DNA from: Roseateles depolymerans
GTDB taxonomy: Bacteria; Pseudomonadota; Gammaproteobacteria; Burkholderiales; Burkholderiaceae_C
Direction of reading: 5' to 3'
DNA length: 64,000 nt
Assembly (NCBI RefSeq): GCF_003387155.1
Contig: NZ_QUMT01000001.1
Span: 1,553,858 to 1,617,857, forward strand
Shown: in pieces, positions 49,104-58,180 of the stretch
Layout: every line of letters starts with the position of its first letter
How positions within the stretch are numbered: the first letter of the stretch is position 1
Translations under genes and position numbers: made by a program
Notes under the pieces: model-generated
The model's input: the letters and a program-made list of their open reading frames with translations, nothing else
What the model was told of the DNA's origin: nothing
The model's database searches: none

Positions 49104-50537
49104 ATGACACTCCTGAAGCCTTCCCGGCGCCTGCAGCAGATGCTGGCCGGCGTCTCGCTGGCGGCCGTCGCCGTCTACGCCACCCACGGCATGGCCGATA
49201 CGGCGGGTGAGCCCACCAAGGCGGGCAGCGGCGCTGCCAGTGCTGCAACCTCTGCCGACGCAGCCAACGCAGCCAGCGCTGCAAGCGGACCCGCGTCGGC
49301 GACCGCGCCTGCTCCGGCTGGGGCCGCCGCTGAGTCTGCATCGGGCTCAGCGAAAGCCGCGCTGATCGCCCGGGGCCAGTACCTGGCTCGGGCCGGGGAC
49401 TGCATCGCCTGCCACAGCGCCCCAGGCCAGCCGGCCTTCGCCGGCGGTCTGCCGATCGACAGCGGCCACGGCATCATCTATTCGACCAACATCACCCCGG
49501 ACCCCGAACACGGAATTGGCCGCTACACGCCGCAGCAGTTCGCTGATGCGGTGCGCAAGGGCCAGCGAGCGGATGGCACGCACCTGTATCCCGCCATGCC
49601 CTACACCAGCTACGTGAAGGTGACGGACGAGGACATGCAGGCGCTCTACACCTACTTCATGGAAGGCGTGAAGCCGGTGGCCAAGGCCTCGCCCACGACC
49701 AGCCTGAGCTTCCCCTTCAACCTTCGATTCGGAATGGGGCTGTGGAACTGGTTCTTTGCCCCGGCTGATCCGTTCAAACCCGTGGCCAGCTGGACGCCTC
49801 AGGTCAGCCGCGGTGCCTATCTGGTGGAAGGCCTGGGACACTGCGGCAGTTGCCACACGCCTCGGGGCGTGGCGATGAACGAAAAGGCCAGCCACAGCGG
49901 GGAGCCGAAATTCCTGTCCGGCGGCGAGCTCAATGACTGGGCCGTGCCTTCGCTCAGAGGGCTGCCGCGCTGGTCCGAGCAGGACATCGTCGACTACCTG
50001 CAGACCGGTCGCAATCCGTCCGCGGCCGTGGCCGGTGAAATGACCGAGGTGGTGCGCCACAGCACCGCTTATCTGCAAGAGGACGACCTGCATGCGATGG
50101 CGGTCTACCTGAAGGGACTGACCCCGGTTGCGGATCGTGCCTCCCAGGTGAAGCCGCAAGGGGCGCAGGAGACAGCCGCCAAGCTCACGCAGGCGGTCAA
50201 CCTGAGCTTGGGAGAGCGGCTCTACCTGGACAACTGCGCCGCCTGCCACTTTGTGGACGGCAAGGGCGCGCAGCGGGTGTTCCCCTCGCTGGACGGCGCC
50301 ACGGTCATCAACGCGGACAATCCGTCAGCGCTGATTCATGTGATGCTCAAGGGCGCACGCACGCCGTCCACGGAGAAGGCGCCATCAGTGCTGGTGATGC
50401 CAGGCTTCGATCACCGCCTGAGTGACAGTGAAGTGGCGACGCTGGCTACCTTCCTTCGCCAGGGGTGGACCAACCGGGCGGCGCCGGTGTCGGAGAAAGA
50501 TGTGGCGAAGGTGAGGGCGAGGTTGCAGGCGCACTGA
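49104..50537 (+). CDS. Triheme cytochrome c subunit of the dehydrogenase
   Basis: A 477-residue membrane-associated cytochrome with three CxxCH heme sites: CIACHSAPGQP, CGSCHTPRG and CAACHFVDGKG. It passes electrons from the flavoprotein to ubiquinone. A signal peptide (LAGVSLAAVAVYATHGMADT) is followed by an Ala/Ser-rich linker of about 50 residues (GAASAATSADAANAASAAS) that is not typical of the family. It starts 20 bases after the flavoprotein gene and closes the operon. Confidence 0.92.
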   Translation: MTLLKPSRRLQQMLAGVSLAAVAVYATHGMADTAGEPTKAGSGAASAATSADAANAASAASGPASATAPAPAGAAAESASGSAKAALIARGQYLARAGDCIACHSAPGQPAFAGGLPIDSGHGIIYSTNITPDPEHGIGRYTPQQFADAVRKGQRADGTHLYPAMPYTSYVKVTDEDMQALYTYFMEGVKPVAKASPTTSLSFPFNLRFGMGLWNWFFAPADPFKPVASWTPQVSRGAYLVEGLGHCGSCHTPRGVAMNEKASHSGEPKFLSGGELNDWAVPSLRGLPRWSEQDIVDYLQTGRNPSAAVAGEMTEVVRHSTAYLQEDDLHAMAVYLKGLTPVADRASQVKPQGAQETAAKLTQAVNLSLGERLYLDNCAACHFVDGKGAQRVFPSLDGATVINADNPSALIHVMLKGARTPSTEKAPSVLVMPGFDHRLSDSEVATLATFLRQGWTNRAAPVSEKDVAKVRARLQAH

Positions 50538-50580
50538 CTTGTTGCAGCGCGCTTGCCAGCAGCGGGTGCGCTCGCTGTCG

Positions 50581-52212
50581 TTAGCGCGCGTTTGCCAACA
50601 ACCGGCGCGCGACGGCCTCACCTTGGGTGAAGGCTTCCTCGAATACCGAATAGCCCGCCAGGTCCGCGTGTGCGTGATGCAGCCGCCCCTGGCCCTGCTC
50701 ACGCAGCGCCTTCAGCGCCGCTGCGCCGCGTAGGCCCGGCACCGGGATGCTCATCGCATGCCCGTAGCGCATCAGGTCCATCGCCTGCACCCGCTCCGGC
50801 AGGTCCGGGTGCAAGGGGGCCATGTCCGCCAGGATCTGCGCAGCCCAAGCCCGCCAATCGGGCGTGAGCAGGCTGGCCCGCTGCGCTTGCGGCAAGGCGC
50901 GGTAAGCGGTGAACACACACGGCCCTCGACGCGGATCGAGCGACTGGTGGCCGGCGTTCACATAGCCCAGCGTGTCGCGGCCATACACCACGTTGTCCCA
51001 CGCCAGCGGTGCACCCAGCCGCTCCAGCGGCGGTTCATCGAGCCGCAGGTTCGCCACCAGCCACGGCGCATAACGCATCCGCGGCGCCATCTCGGTCAGT
51101 GCCGCGCTCGGCTGTTCCACCACGCGACCCGCAATGAACAGCGGCAGGGCCAGCACCACCTGGTCAGCTTCCCAGCGCTGAGGGCGGTCCGCCGACGCAT
51201 CCCAACTGAGCACCTGGACCGCGTGACGTTCCTCGCGCACGCGCAGCACCGTATGCCCCACATGCAGCGCATCCGCCAGCGGATGGGCCAGTTGCGCGGA
51301 CAACCAGCCATTGCCTTGCGGCCAGGTGAGCACCGATTCGCGCTCCTCCAGGCTCATGAACCCATGGCGGCTGCCGAAGTAGTGCAGCCCGGCCCAGGCG
51401 GACACCTCCGCCGCCGGAGCGCCGTAGTCGTCCCTGCAGCAGTAGTCCAGGTACCAGCGCAGCGGGGCTGAACGCAGACCTTGGTCGTCCAGCCAGCTGG
51501 CAAAGCTCTGGCGGTCCAGCGCATCGTGCGCGGACGACCAGCGGTGGTGGGTGCTGGGCATGGCAAAGCCCACCTCGCGCCGCGCGCGTTCCACCAGGCC
51601 GGCAAAGCGCTGATACTCCGCCTGCACCGCGGGCGACTCCGGCGGCGGCAGCAGGCCTTCCACCCACTGGTCCTGGGCCTCCAGCCAGAGGCGCTCCTGG
51701 GGGCTGTGGCAGAGATGCCGCTCGTCGTAGGTCCAGCGGCCCGCCACATGCCGGGCCAGGCCGAGTTCCTCCAGCAGGGCCTGGATCTCGGGAGCTTCGT
51801 CCCCCGGCACTGGCAGGTAGTGCGCACCGAGCGGGCAGGGCAGTCCTGCCATCTCGTGCGACCGGCTGTTGCCACCTGGCCGGGTCTCCAGGTCCAGCAC
51901 CGCCACGTCGACACCCTGCGCCTTCAGTCGGCGTGCGCAGGCCAGCCCCGCGATGCCTGCACCCAGCACCAGCACCTGGGCACGGCGTGGGGTGGCGGGG
52001 GCACTGTCCCAACTGGGCCGGGCCTCGCGCAGGCGGTGCCCGCTGCGCACATCGGCGCCCACCCAGCCGCCGGGCAGCTCGGCGGCCCGTGACGCAATGC
52101 GATCGGCCAGGGGCCTGGCCTCCCGACCGCACGCCGCCAGCGCTGGCAGCAGGGTCAGCGCCAGGACCTCACGGCGACGAAGCCCCGCGGCGCTCAATGC
52201 AGCTTGCCCCAT
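50581..52212 (-). CDS. FAD-dependent amine-oxidase-like oxidoreductase
   Basis: A 543-residue flavoprotein with a Tat-like N-terminus (LRRREVLALTLLPALAAC, Cys as possible lipidation site). The FAD motif is VLVLGAGIAGLACARRL and RPGGNSRSHEM is the second contact. The C-terminal half has the amine-oxidase/polyamine-oxidase pattern (VVLALPLFIAGRVV). Its ATG lies inside the 3' end of the upstream spermidine-synthase gene (19-base overlap), so the two are coupled. By context it probably acts on a polyamine or related amine, but no experiment is implied by the sequence. Confidence 0.8.
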   Translation of the reverse strand: MGQAALSAAGLRRREVLALTLLPALAACGREARPLADRIASRAAELPGGWVGADVRSGHRLREARPSWDSAPATPRRAQVLVLGAGIAGLACARRLKAQGVDVAVLDLETRPGGNSRSHEMAGLPCPLGAHYLPVPGDEAPEIQALLEELGLARHVAGRWTYDERHLCHSPQERLWLEAQDQWVEGLLPPPESPAVQAEYQRFAGLVERARREVGFAMPSTHHRWSSAHDALDRQSFASWLDDQGLRSAPLRWYLDYCCRDDYGAPAAEVSAWAGLHYFGSRHGFMSLEERESVLTWPQGNGWLSAQLAHPLADALHVGHTVLRVREERHAVQVLSWDASADRPQRWEADQVVLALPLFIAGRVVEQPSAALTEMAPRMRYAPWLVANLRLDEPPLERLGAPLAWDNVVYGRDTLGYVNAGHQSLDPRRGPCVFTAYRALPQAQRASLLTPDWRAWAAQILADMAPLHPDLPERVQAMDLMRYGHAMSIPVPGLRGAAALKALREQGQGRLHHAHADLAGYSVFEEAFTQGEAVARRLLANAR

Positions 52213-53801
52213 TCCCGCTCGAATTCATGCACCAGCGCCTGGTTGGAGAGGCGGTTCACCTCCAGGTGCTCCGGGCGCGCCATGTCGGGGGGGAAGTTCA
52301 TCAGCGCGGGCAAGCCGTCCAGGCTGATGAAACGCAACCCGTCCGGCAGACTGCGCGGCGTCACCCAGGGGCGGCGGCTGGCCAGCACATAGCCCCATTC
52401 ACCGAAGCTGGGCACATGGGCGTGATAAGGCGTTGCGGTGAGCCCGACCGACTCGACCGTGTTGACCACGGTCCAGAAGCTGCGCGGCGCCACCAGCGGC
52501 GAGGTGGACTGAATCACCGCAAAGCCGCTGGCGTTCAGGTGCAGGTCGATCAGCTTGTAGAAGCTGGCGGTGTAGAGCTTGCCCAATGCGAAATTGCTGG
52601 GGTCCGGGAAGTCGATGATGATCACGTCATACATCGTCGGATGCTGCTCCAGCCAGCCGAAGGCATCGGCGTTGACGATGCGCAGCTTGCGGCTGAGCAG
52701 CGCGTCCTGGTTGAGCTGACGCAGCAGCGGCATGGTGGAGAACAGCGTGGTCATGTGCGGGTCCAGCTCCACGAGGGTGATCTGCTCCACGGTGGGGTAG
52801 CGCAGGATCTCGCGCACCGCCATGCCATCCCCGCCGCCCAGCACCAGCACATGGCGCGGCGCGCCTTGCGCCGCCATGGCCGGGTGCACCAGCGCCTCGT
52901 GGTAGCGGTATTCATCCCGCGAGTGGAACTGCAGATTGCCGTTCAGGAACAGGCGCGTGCCGCCCTGGCCTTGCGTCACCACGATGCGCTGGTAGTCGCT
53001 GCTTTCCTTGAACAGGATGTGCTCGCCATAAAAGCGGTCTTCCGCCCAGGTGCTCAGGTGATCTGCCCCCGCCATGCCAATGAGCAGCACCAGCACCGAC
53101 AGCCCGCAGGCCACCGCATGCGACCGCCAGGCTCGCAGCCGCGCACGGAAGATCCACAGCGCCCACACCGCCACCGCCACATTCAGCAGCCCGAAGAACA
53201 GACCGGTGCGCACCAGCCCTAGCTGCGGCACCAGCACCAGCGGAAACGCCAGGGCCACCAGCAGGGCGCCCAGGTAGTCGAAGGTCAGCACCTGCGACAC
53301 CAGTTCCTTGAGCGCATAACGCTGCCGGAAATGACGCTTGAGGATGCGCATCACCAGCGGAATCTCCAGCCCGACCAGCGTCCCCACCACCAGCACCAGC
53401 GCGTACAGCAGGACGCGGAAGGCCATCACCTGGCCCGGCGGCAGCAGGCTGTGCACGGTGAACAGGGCGGCCGGCATCAGGCCGCCGATCACGCCCACCA
53501 GCAGCTCCAGCCGCAGGAAGTGGGCCACCAGCTGGCGGTCGATGAAGCGGGAGAGCCATGAGCCCAGGCCCATGGCGAACAGGTAGCTGCCGATGATGGT
53601 CGAGAACTGCAGGACCGAGTCGCCCAGCAGATAGCTGGCCAGGGCGCCTGCGGCCAGTTCGTACACCAGCCCGCAGGCGGCGATGACAAACACGCTGGCC
53701 AGCAGCAGCACCTCGGGCAGCGAGGCGCGGGAGGCCACAGCCTCCAGGTCCTCCGGAGCGTCCGGGGGCGGCAGGGCGTGGGTGGGAGAGTCTTGGGACA
53801 T
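52194..53801 (-). CDS. Membrane-spanning polyamine aminopropyltransferase (spermidine-synthase-like)
   Basis: A 535-residue protein with seven hydrophobic segments in the first 240 residues (VLLLASVFVIAACGLVYELAAG, FSTIIGSYLFAMGLG and others). The C-terminal half is a SpeE-type domain: HVLVLGGGDGMAVREIL binds the aminopropyl donor and DVIIIDFPDPSN is the catalytic loop with Asp. The Y-H-E segment (YRYHEALVHP) is also conserved. This membrane-SpeE fusion is a known family; whether it makes spermidine or modifies another amine is unclear. It is coupled to an FAD oxidase. Confidence 0.88.
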   Translation of the reverse strand: MSQDSPTHALPPPDAPEDLEAVASRASLPEVLLLASVFVIAACGLVYELAAGALASYLLGDSVLQFSTIIGSYLFAMGLGSWLSRFIDRQLVAHFLRLELLVGVIGGLMPAALFTVHSLLPPGQVMAFRVLLYALVLVVGTLVGLEIPLVMRILKRHFRQRYALKELVSQVLTFDYLGALLVALAFPLVLVPQLGLVRTGLFFGLLNVAVAVWALWIFRARLRAWRSHAVACGLSVLVLLIGMAGADHLSTWAEDRFYGEHILFKESSDYQRIVVTQGQGGTRLFLNGNLQFHSRDEYRYHEALVHPAMAAQGAPRHVLVLGGGDGMAVREILRYPTVEQITLVELDPHMTTLFSTMPLLRQLNQDALLSRKLRIVNADAFGWLEQHPTMYDVIIIDFPDPSNFALGKLYTASFYKLIDLHLNASGFAVIQSTSPLVAPRSFWTVVNTVESVGLTATPYHAHVPSFGEWGYVLASRRPWVTPRSLPDGLRFISLDGLPALMNFPPDMARPEHLEVNRLSNQALVHEFEREWGKLH

Positions 53802-53961
53802 GATGGGGCGCGAGGCTATCACGCGGTGCGCGACTCGCAGCGCACCGGGGGGCGCTGCCCACCTAGGGGTGTTGCGGCCGGTTGACGCTCGCGGCCCTCA
53901 GAGGGTGGTCAGATCCTGCTTCGGCGGGATGGACCAAGCTGCCACCCCTTACCGCGACCCC

Positions 53962-54915
53962 TCACATGCCGGCAGTGATCTTCTTTTGCAGCGACTTGTA
54001 TTGGTCCAGGCGGGGGCCGCCGAGGTCCACTGCCCGCTGGATCGCCAGCGACGCCTTGTAGCGGTAGCCCTGGTCCAGCATCACCTGCGCGAGGTTGTTC
54101 CAGCCGTCGGCGATGTCGGGGCGCACGTCCGTCAGGCGGCTGTAGTACTTCTGGGCGGCGGCCTTGTCGCCAGCGTTGTAGGCGGTGTTGCCGGCCCCCA
54201 TCAGCAGTACCGGCTCGCCGGGCCAGCGGGTGAGGGCGGTCAGGTAACCCTGGCGGGCCGCGGACGGATGCAGTCGCTCCAGCGCGCTCAGCGCGGCGCC
54301 CGTCTGGGCACCGTCCAGGGAGGCGGGCACCTGATCCAGCGGCAGCGTGGTCATGGCCCAGTAGTCGCCGCGGGCCCAGGTGCGCTCGAACACCGGCAGC
54401 TCGATCTCCTGGCGGCGCGTCTTGCCGCTGTGCAGCAGCAGCATGCGGCGTTCACGGTCGTAGCCCACAGCCACGGCGTAGTGCCAGACCGGATACACGT
54501 CCAGCGACAGGTTCTGGAAGACGATCACCGGATGGCCGGCGGCCAGTTCGGACAGCAGGGCGTCCAGCCGGGGCGGCAGCGGGTAGGCGGGCAAGCCCTG
54601 GCGGCGGGTGGCCACCAGCATCTCGGTCTGCAGCGACCCCTGGCGGCCGGGCAGGAAGACCTGCGGCTTCAGGCTTTCGATGGTGGCGCGTTTGCCGTTG
54701 CTCTGCAGCAGCATGGCCAGCGCGGCGGGGCCGCATTCGTAGTCGTCCTGCGGGATGAACGGCGTGCGGCTGGACAGATCGACCCGCGCCGGCAGGTGCG
54801 CCGGCCAGTTCGACTCCAGCGCGCTCACCTGCGGGGGTGTACTCGCACAACCGGCCAGCAGAAGGGGGGACACCACCAGGCCACCCAGGGCGGCCTTGAG
54901 CAGCAGACGACGCAT
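53962..54915 (-). CDS. PA2778-family cysteine peptidase lipoprotein
   Basis: A 317-residue envelope protein. The lipobox is LLAGC (Cys near residue 23). The papain/C39-like catalytic residues are visible as Cys in DDYECGPAALAMLLQ and His in VWHYAVAVGYD. The last 100 residues are two TPR-like helical units (AAQKYYSRLTDVRPDIADGWNNLAQV). The family is named for Pseudomonas aeruginosa PA2778 and is normally paired with PA2779, as here. The substrate is unknown. Confidence 0.88.
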   Translation of the reverse strand: MRRLLLKAALGGLVVSPLLLAGCASTPPQVSALESNWPAHLPARVDLSSRTPFIPQDDYECGPAALAMLLQSNGKRATIESLKPQVFLPGRQGSLQTEMLVATRRQGLPAYPLPPRLDALLSELAAGHPVIVFQNLSLDVYPVWHYAVAVGYDRERRMLLLHSGKTRRQEIELPVFERTWARGDYWAMTTLPLDQVPASLDGAQTGAALSALERLHPSAARQGYLTALTRWPGEPVLLMGAGNTAYNAGDKAAAQKYYSRLTDVRPDIADGWNNLAQVMLDQGYRYKASLAIQRAVDLGGPRLDQYKSLQKKITAGM

Positions 54916-55022
54916 GCAGGATCTCTCGCTCTGAAAAATACATCCGGGGCCGGTCGGGCGAAGATCCCGCGCGGCCCCGAGAGGGCAGATCTTGTGATCC
55001 GCCGATCAATCCATCAGCGCGT

Positions 55023-55433
55023 TCAGCGGATCGAGCGGGTGAACGGGAACACCTTGGTGAAGCCCAGGATGTCGGTCACCAGCAGGATGACGAAGACGGT
55101 GAAGATGATGCCCAGCACGTCGCCGCCGGCCGGCGCCTTGGCGATGCGGCCGTCCAGGGCACGGATTTCGTCGTCGGACATCGCGTCCACACGGGCCTGG
55201 GCGCTGGCGGCGTCCACGCCTTCGTTCATCATCGCCTGACGAACGTCACTGCGGGCGAAGAAGGCATTCACGCGGGCACGGCTGTCAGCCACATTGCCCG
55301 TGCTCACGGGCTGGACCAGCGCATCCGTCGGCACGATCTGGGCCGAGGCATGCATCGGCACGGCCATCAGCGAGCACGAAACGATCAGCGAGGAAGCGAT
55401 GACGCGGGTGAAGCGGGAGGAGGTGCGGCTCAT
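55023..55433 (-). CDS. PA2779-family membrane protein
   Basis: A 136-residue protein with an N-terminal hydrophobic signal (VIASSLIVSCSLMAVPMHASA) and a C-terminal membrane helix (VLGIIFTVFVILLVTDILGF), ending in TRSIR. The middle (ARVNAFFARSDVRQAMMNEGVDAASAQARVDAMSDDEI) is the PA2779 core. It sits 107 bases upstream of the PA2778-type peptidase on the same strand, the usual pair. A partner or anchor for that peptidase is the likeliest role. Confidence 0.9.
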   Translation of the reverse strand: MSRTSSRFTRVIASSLIVSCSLMAVPMHASAQIVPTDALVQPVSTGNVADSRARVNAFFARSDVRQAMMNEGVDAASAQARVDAMSDDEIRALDGRIAKAPAGGDVLGIIFTVFVILLVTDILGFTKVFPFTRSIR

Positions 55434-55559
55434 GGTCGAGTGTGAAAAAGGGGAGAGGACGCGATGCTAGAAGCTCCCTCCGCTTTGTTACAAGAGTGCT
55501 TACCTTGAGTCACACTCCACGCAGCTAGTAGCCAACACGCGTGAGGGCCGCGAGCGGCC

Positions 55560-56837
55560 TCAGCTGAGCTTCACCTTGTGATGCTTGCGCGCCGGCACGG
55601 CCCGCTCCGCCGGGGCGGGTTCACCCGCCAGGGTGCGGCGGATGAGGGCGGCATCCTGCAGCCGCTGGGCCGAGCCGTCCGTGTCCAGCAGCACCACGGT
55701 GAGGGTGCGAGCGCCCTGTTTCAGCCGCATCACCAGGCATCGTCCGGCTTCATTCGTGAAACCGGTCTTGGAGAGGCGGATGTCCCAGCCCTTGGCGCCC
55801 ACCAGGTGGTTGGTGTTGCGCAGTTCCTGATCCCGGCCATTCACCTCGACCGTCGAGGACTTGACGCTGGTGATGCGCACGATCTCTGGATAACGGGAAG
55901 CGGCCATCGCGATGCGAGCCACTTCCTTGGCGGTCGAGAGGTTGGCAGGTGAAAGCCCAGTCGGATCGCTCAGCGCCGTGTGGGTCAGGCCCAAGGCCCG
56001 GATCTTGGCCTGCATGGCGGATTCGAAGGCCGGCAAGCCGCCAGGAAAGTTCCGAGCCAGGGCCGACGCGGCGCGATTCTCTGACGCGATCAGCGCCATT
56101 TCCAGCGCATCCGCCCGGGTCAGGCGCGCACCCACCCGCACGCGGGAGGCGCTGTGCTTGAGGCGGTCCACGTCCTCGTCGTCGATGGTCAAGGCTTCCT
56201 GCGGATTCTGCCGGGCGTCCAGCACCACCATGGCGGTCATCAGCTTGGTCAGGGAGGCGATGGGCACCACGGCATCCGGTTCCTTGGACGCCAGCACCTG
56301 GCCGTTGTCATCCATCACGATCATGTGCCGGGCATGGACCGGCAAGGCGTCCATCGGTCCGCCATCGGAGGGGGTGGTGGTGAAACGGGTGGCGCTGCGC
56401 ATATCGGCCGCGGCTTCGGCGACGGCGGCACCTGGGTTGGGGCCGGTGCTCAGGGCCACGGTCCGGGCGGCAGCGCCATCGGTGCCGGTCCCGGCGGGCG
56501 TGTCCCCATCGGCGCGCGACACCGCGACGGCGTCAGCGGCGGACTCGGCCGCAGCCAGCGTTTCACCGACGGTGCCTGATGCGATCCACGGCTTGTCAGT
56601 GGCATCCTGACCGACCGCGGAGCGGCGTGAAGCCGGGAGCGGGGTCACGGCTTGCTGCCCGGCGTTGGCCAGCGCCGTGGCGGAACCCGGCGTCGGGATC
56701 ACCTCGGTCACCATCCGGGGGGCTCGCGGCCCGTGTCCCAGGCCATGTGCGACGGCCCACACCACAAGACCGATGGGCAGGGCAGACAGGGCAGCGAGGG
56801 TCAGGCCTGAACGGGAACGCAAGGACGGCAGAGGCAT
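55560..56837 (-). CDS. D-alanyl-D-alanine carboxypeptidase/endopeptidase family protein (PbpG-like)
   Basis: A 425-residue serine peptidase. An N-terminal signal anchor (GLTLAALSALPIGLVVWAVAHGLG) and a low-complexity Ala-rich stretch (to about residue 150) precede the S11 domain. The nucleophile is in SLTKLMTAM (SxxK), the second motif is SENRAAS (SxN) and the third is SKTGFTNEAG (KTG). It trims or cuts peptidoglycan cross-links in the periplasm, as PBP7 (PbpG) does. It ends in a basic RKHHKVKLS tail. Confidence 0.9.
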   Translation of the reverse strand: MPLPSLRSRSGLTLAALSALPIGLVVWAVAHGLGHGPRAPRMVTEVIPTPGSATALANAGQQAVTPLPASRRSAVGQDATDKPWIASGTVGETLAAAESAADAVAVSRADGDTPAGTGTDGAAARTVALSTGPNPGAAVAEAAADMRSATRFTTTPSDGGPMDALPVHARHMIVMDDNGQVLASKEPDAVVPIASLTKLMTAMVVLDARQNPQEALTIDDEDVDRLKHSASRVRVGARLTRADALEMALIASENRAASALARNFPGGLPAFESAMQAKIRALGLTHTALSDPTGLSPANLSTAKEVARIAMAASRYPEIVRITSVKSSTVEVNGRDQELRNTNHLVGAKGWDIRLSKTGFTNEAGRCLVMRLKQGARTLTVVLLDTDGSAQRLQDAALIRRTLAGEPAPAERAVPARKHHKVKLS

Positions 56838-57133
56838 GGCGCGACGGTCAACAAGAGGCTTGTGCGATTGTGCTCGAAGGCGACGGTGTCGCGTGATTCT
56901 TTGTCCGTTTACGTCTTACCAAACGTGCTCATGACGCACTTACGTCAGCCGATGCGGGTGGGCCGCGTGGGTATTTAACGCCAGTGGCGTGCAGGCACCG
57001 GCGGGTCAGGTTTCTTTTGAACCGACTGGCCTGCGTGACTGACAAACCTCGCGTCACCGGCTGATCGTTGTTAGCGATCCCATCAAACCTGTTCAGTCCG
57101 TGCATCGTCGCAAGGCGGTGGCGGACGCTTCAC

Positions 57134-57346
57134 ATGAAAACTCTGCTGAAAGCGGCTCTCCAGATGACCACCGTCGGCGCCCTGTTCACGGGCCTTGGGC
57201 GGTGTGTGGAGGCGCCTTCCATCCTTGCACTAGCACCTATCGGCTACCTCCTTTTGGCAGGCGGCGGCTTGCTGTTGATCGTGGTGGCCCTGGCCTCGTT
57301 GGATTCGCGGTGGGAAGTCCCCTGTTCTCAGGAGGCTCCTGACTGA
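57134..57346 (+). CDS. Small two-TM hypothetical protein
   Basis: A 70-residue ORF with an ATG at 57134 and two hydrophobic segments (LLKAALQMTTVGALFTGLG; LALAPIGYLLLAGGGLLLIVVAL). The 5' region 56838-57133 (296 bases) contains no other gene I can support. No ribosome site is strong. I do not recognise it; membrane topology is its only readable property. Confidence 0.45.
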   Translation: MKTLLKAALQMTTVGALFTGLGRCVEAPSILALAPIGYLLLAGGGLLLIVVALASLDSRWEVPCSQEAPD

Positions 57347-57511
57347 TCCAAGGCTTTCCCCTGCCGATATGAAGTGGGCTTCTCCATGCGAGCGAAGCCA
57401 TTGACTGCCTAAGTGCGTCTGCATGCATGGGCAGTTGTTGGTTTTGCGCTGCCCGACACACTGGCTCCCCCTGCCGAACAGGCAACAAGGACAAGTCAAA
57501 GGAGAAGCAGC

Positions 57512-58180
57512 ATGAGCATCGCGGTGGCCATCATTGAAGACGACCCCATGATCCTGAAGCGACTGATCGACATCATTGCAGCCAGCACCTTGTGTGAGGT
57601 GGTGGCCGTTGGAAAGAACCGTTCGGAGGCGGTGGCGGCCATCATGGCGGACCGGGCCGACCTCTATCTGGTGGACCTGGGCTTGCCGGATGTGGACGGC
57701 GTGGAACTGATCCGCCTGATCGCCGAGAAATGCCAGGAGGCTCGGGCGCTCGTGGTCAGCACCTTTGCCGATGCCAAGCATGTGATGCGCAGCTTGCGGG
57801 CAGGGGCCTGCGGCTATCTGCTCAAGGACGAGATCCACCCCGCCCTGGTGGACAAGCTGGTGTGTGCCCATAACGGCCAGGCGCCGCTGAGTCCTTCGGT
57901 CTCGCAGACCTTGCTGGACCGGCTGCGCCTGCTGGAGAGTCATGCCCGCCCGCAGGTGGACCGCAAGAAAGTGCTGGAGGAGCTGGGCTTGGGCGAGCGC
58001 GAATGGCAGGTGCTGCGGCTGCTGGTGGATGGCCTGCGGGTGGTGGAGATCGCGCGCCGGCTGGAGATATCGCCGCACACCGTCAATCAGCATCTGCGGT
58101 CCATCTATCGCAAACTGGGCGTCAATTCGCGGGCGCGCGCCGCCAGTGTGACCCGGGCGCTGGGAGTGCTGGATGAGTGA
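57512..58180 (+). CDS. NarL/FixJ-family response regulator
   Basis: A 222-residue two-component regulator. The receiver acceptor is Asp55 in YLVDLGLPDVDG, with Asp9-11 (EDDP) and Lys in GYLLKDE completing the pocket. The C-terminal LuxR helix-turn-helix is EREWQVLRLLVDGLRVVEIARRLEISPHTVNQHL. The ATG has ribosome site aaaggag. Its 3' end overlaps the start of the sensor kinase gene by eight bases, so the pair is one unit. Confidence 0.93.
   Translation: MSIAVAIIEDDPMILKRLIDIIAASTLCEVVAVGKNRSEAVAAIMADRADLYLVDLGLPDVDGVELIRLIAEKCQEARALVVSTFADAKHVMRSLRAGACGYLLKDEIHPALVDKLVCAHNGQAPLSPSVSQTLLDRLRLLESHARPQVDRKKVLEELGLGEREWQVLRLLVDGLRVVEIARRLEISPHTVNQHLRSIYRKLGVNSRARAASVTRALGVLDE

Noticed and set aside
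47314-49341. A 675-codon minus-strand frame opposite the GMC dehydrogenase
   Set aside because: Arg/His/Gly-rich shadow of a high-GC gene; the plus strand carries FAD and GMC motifs throughout.
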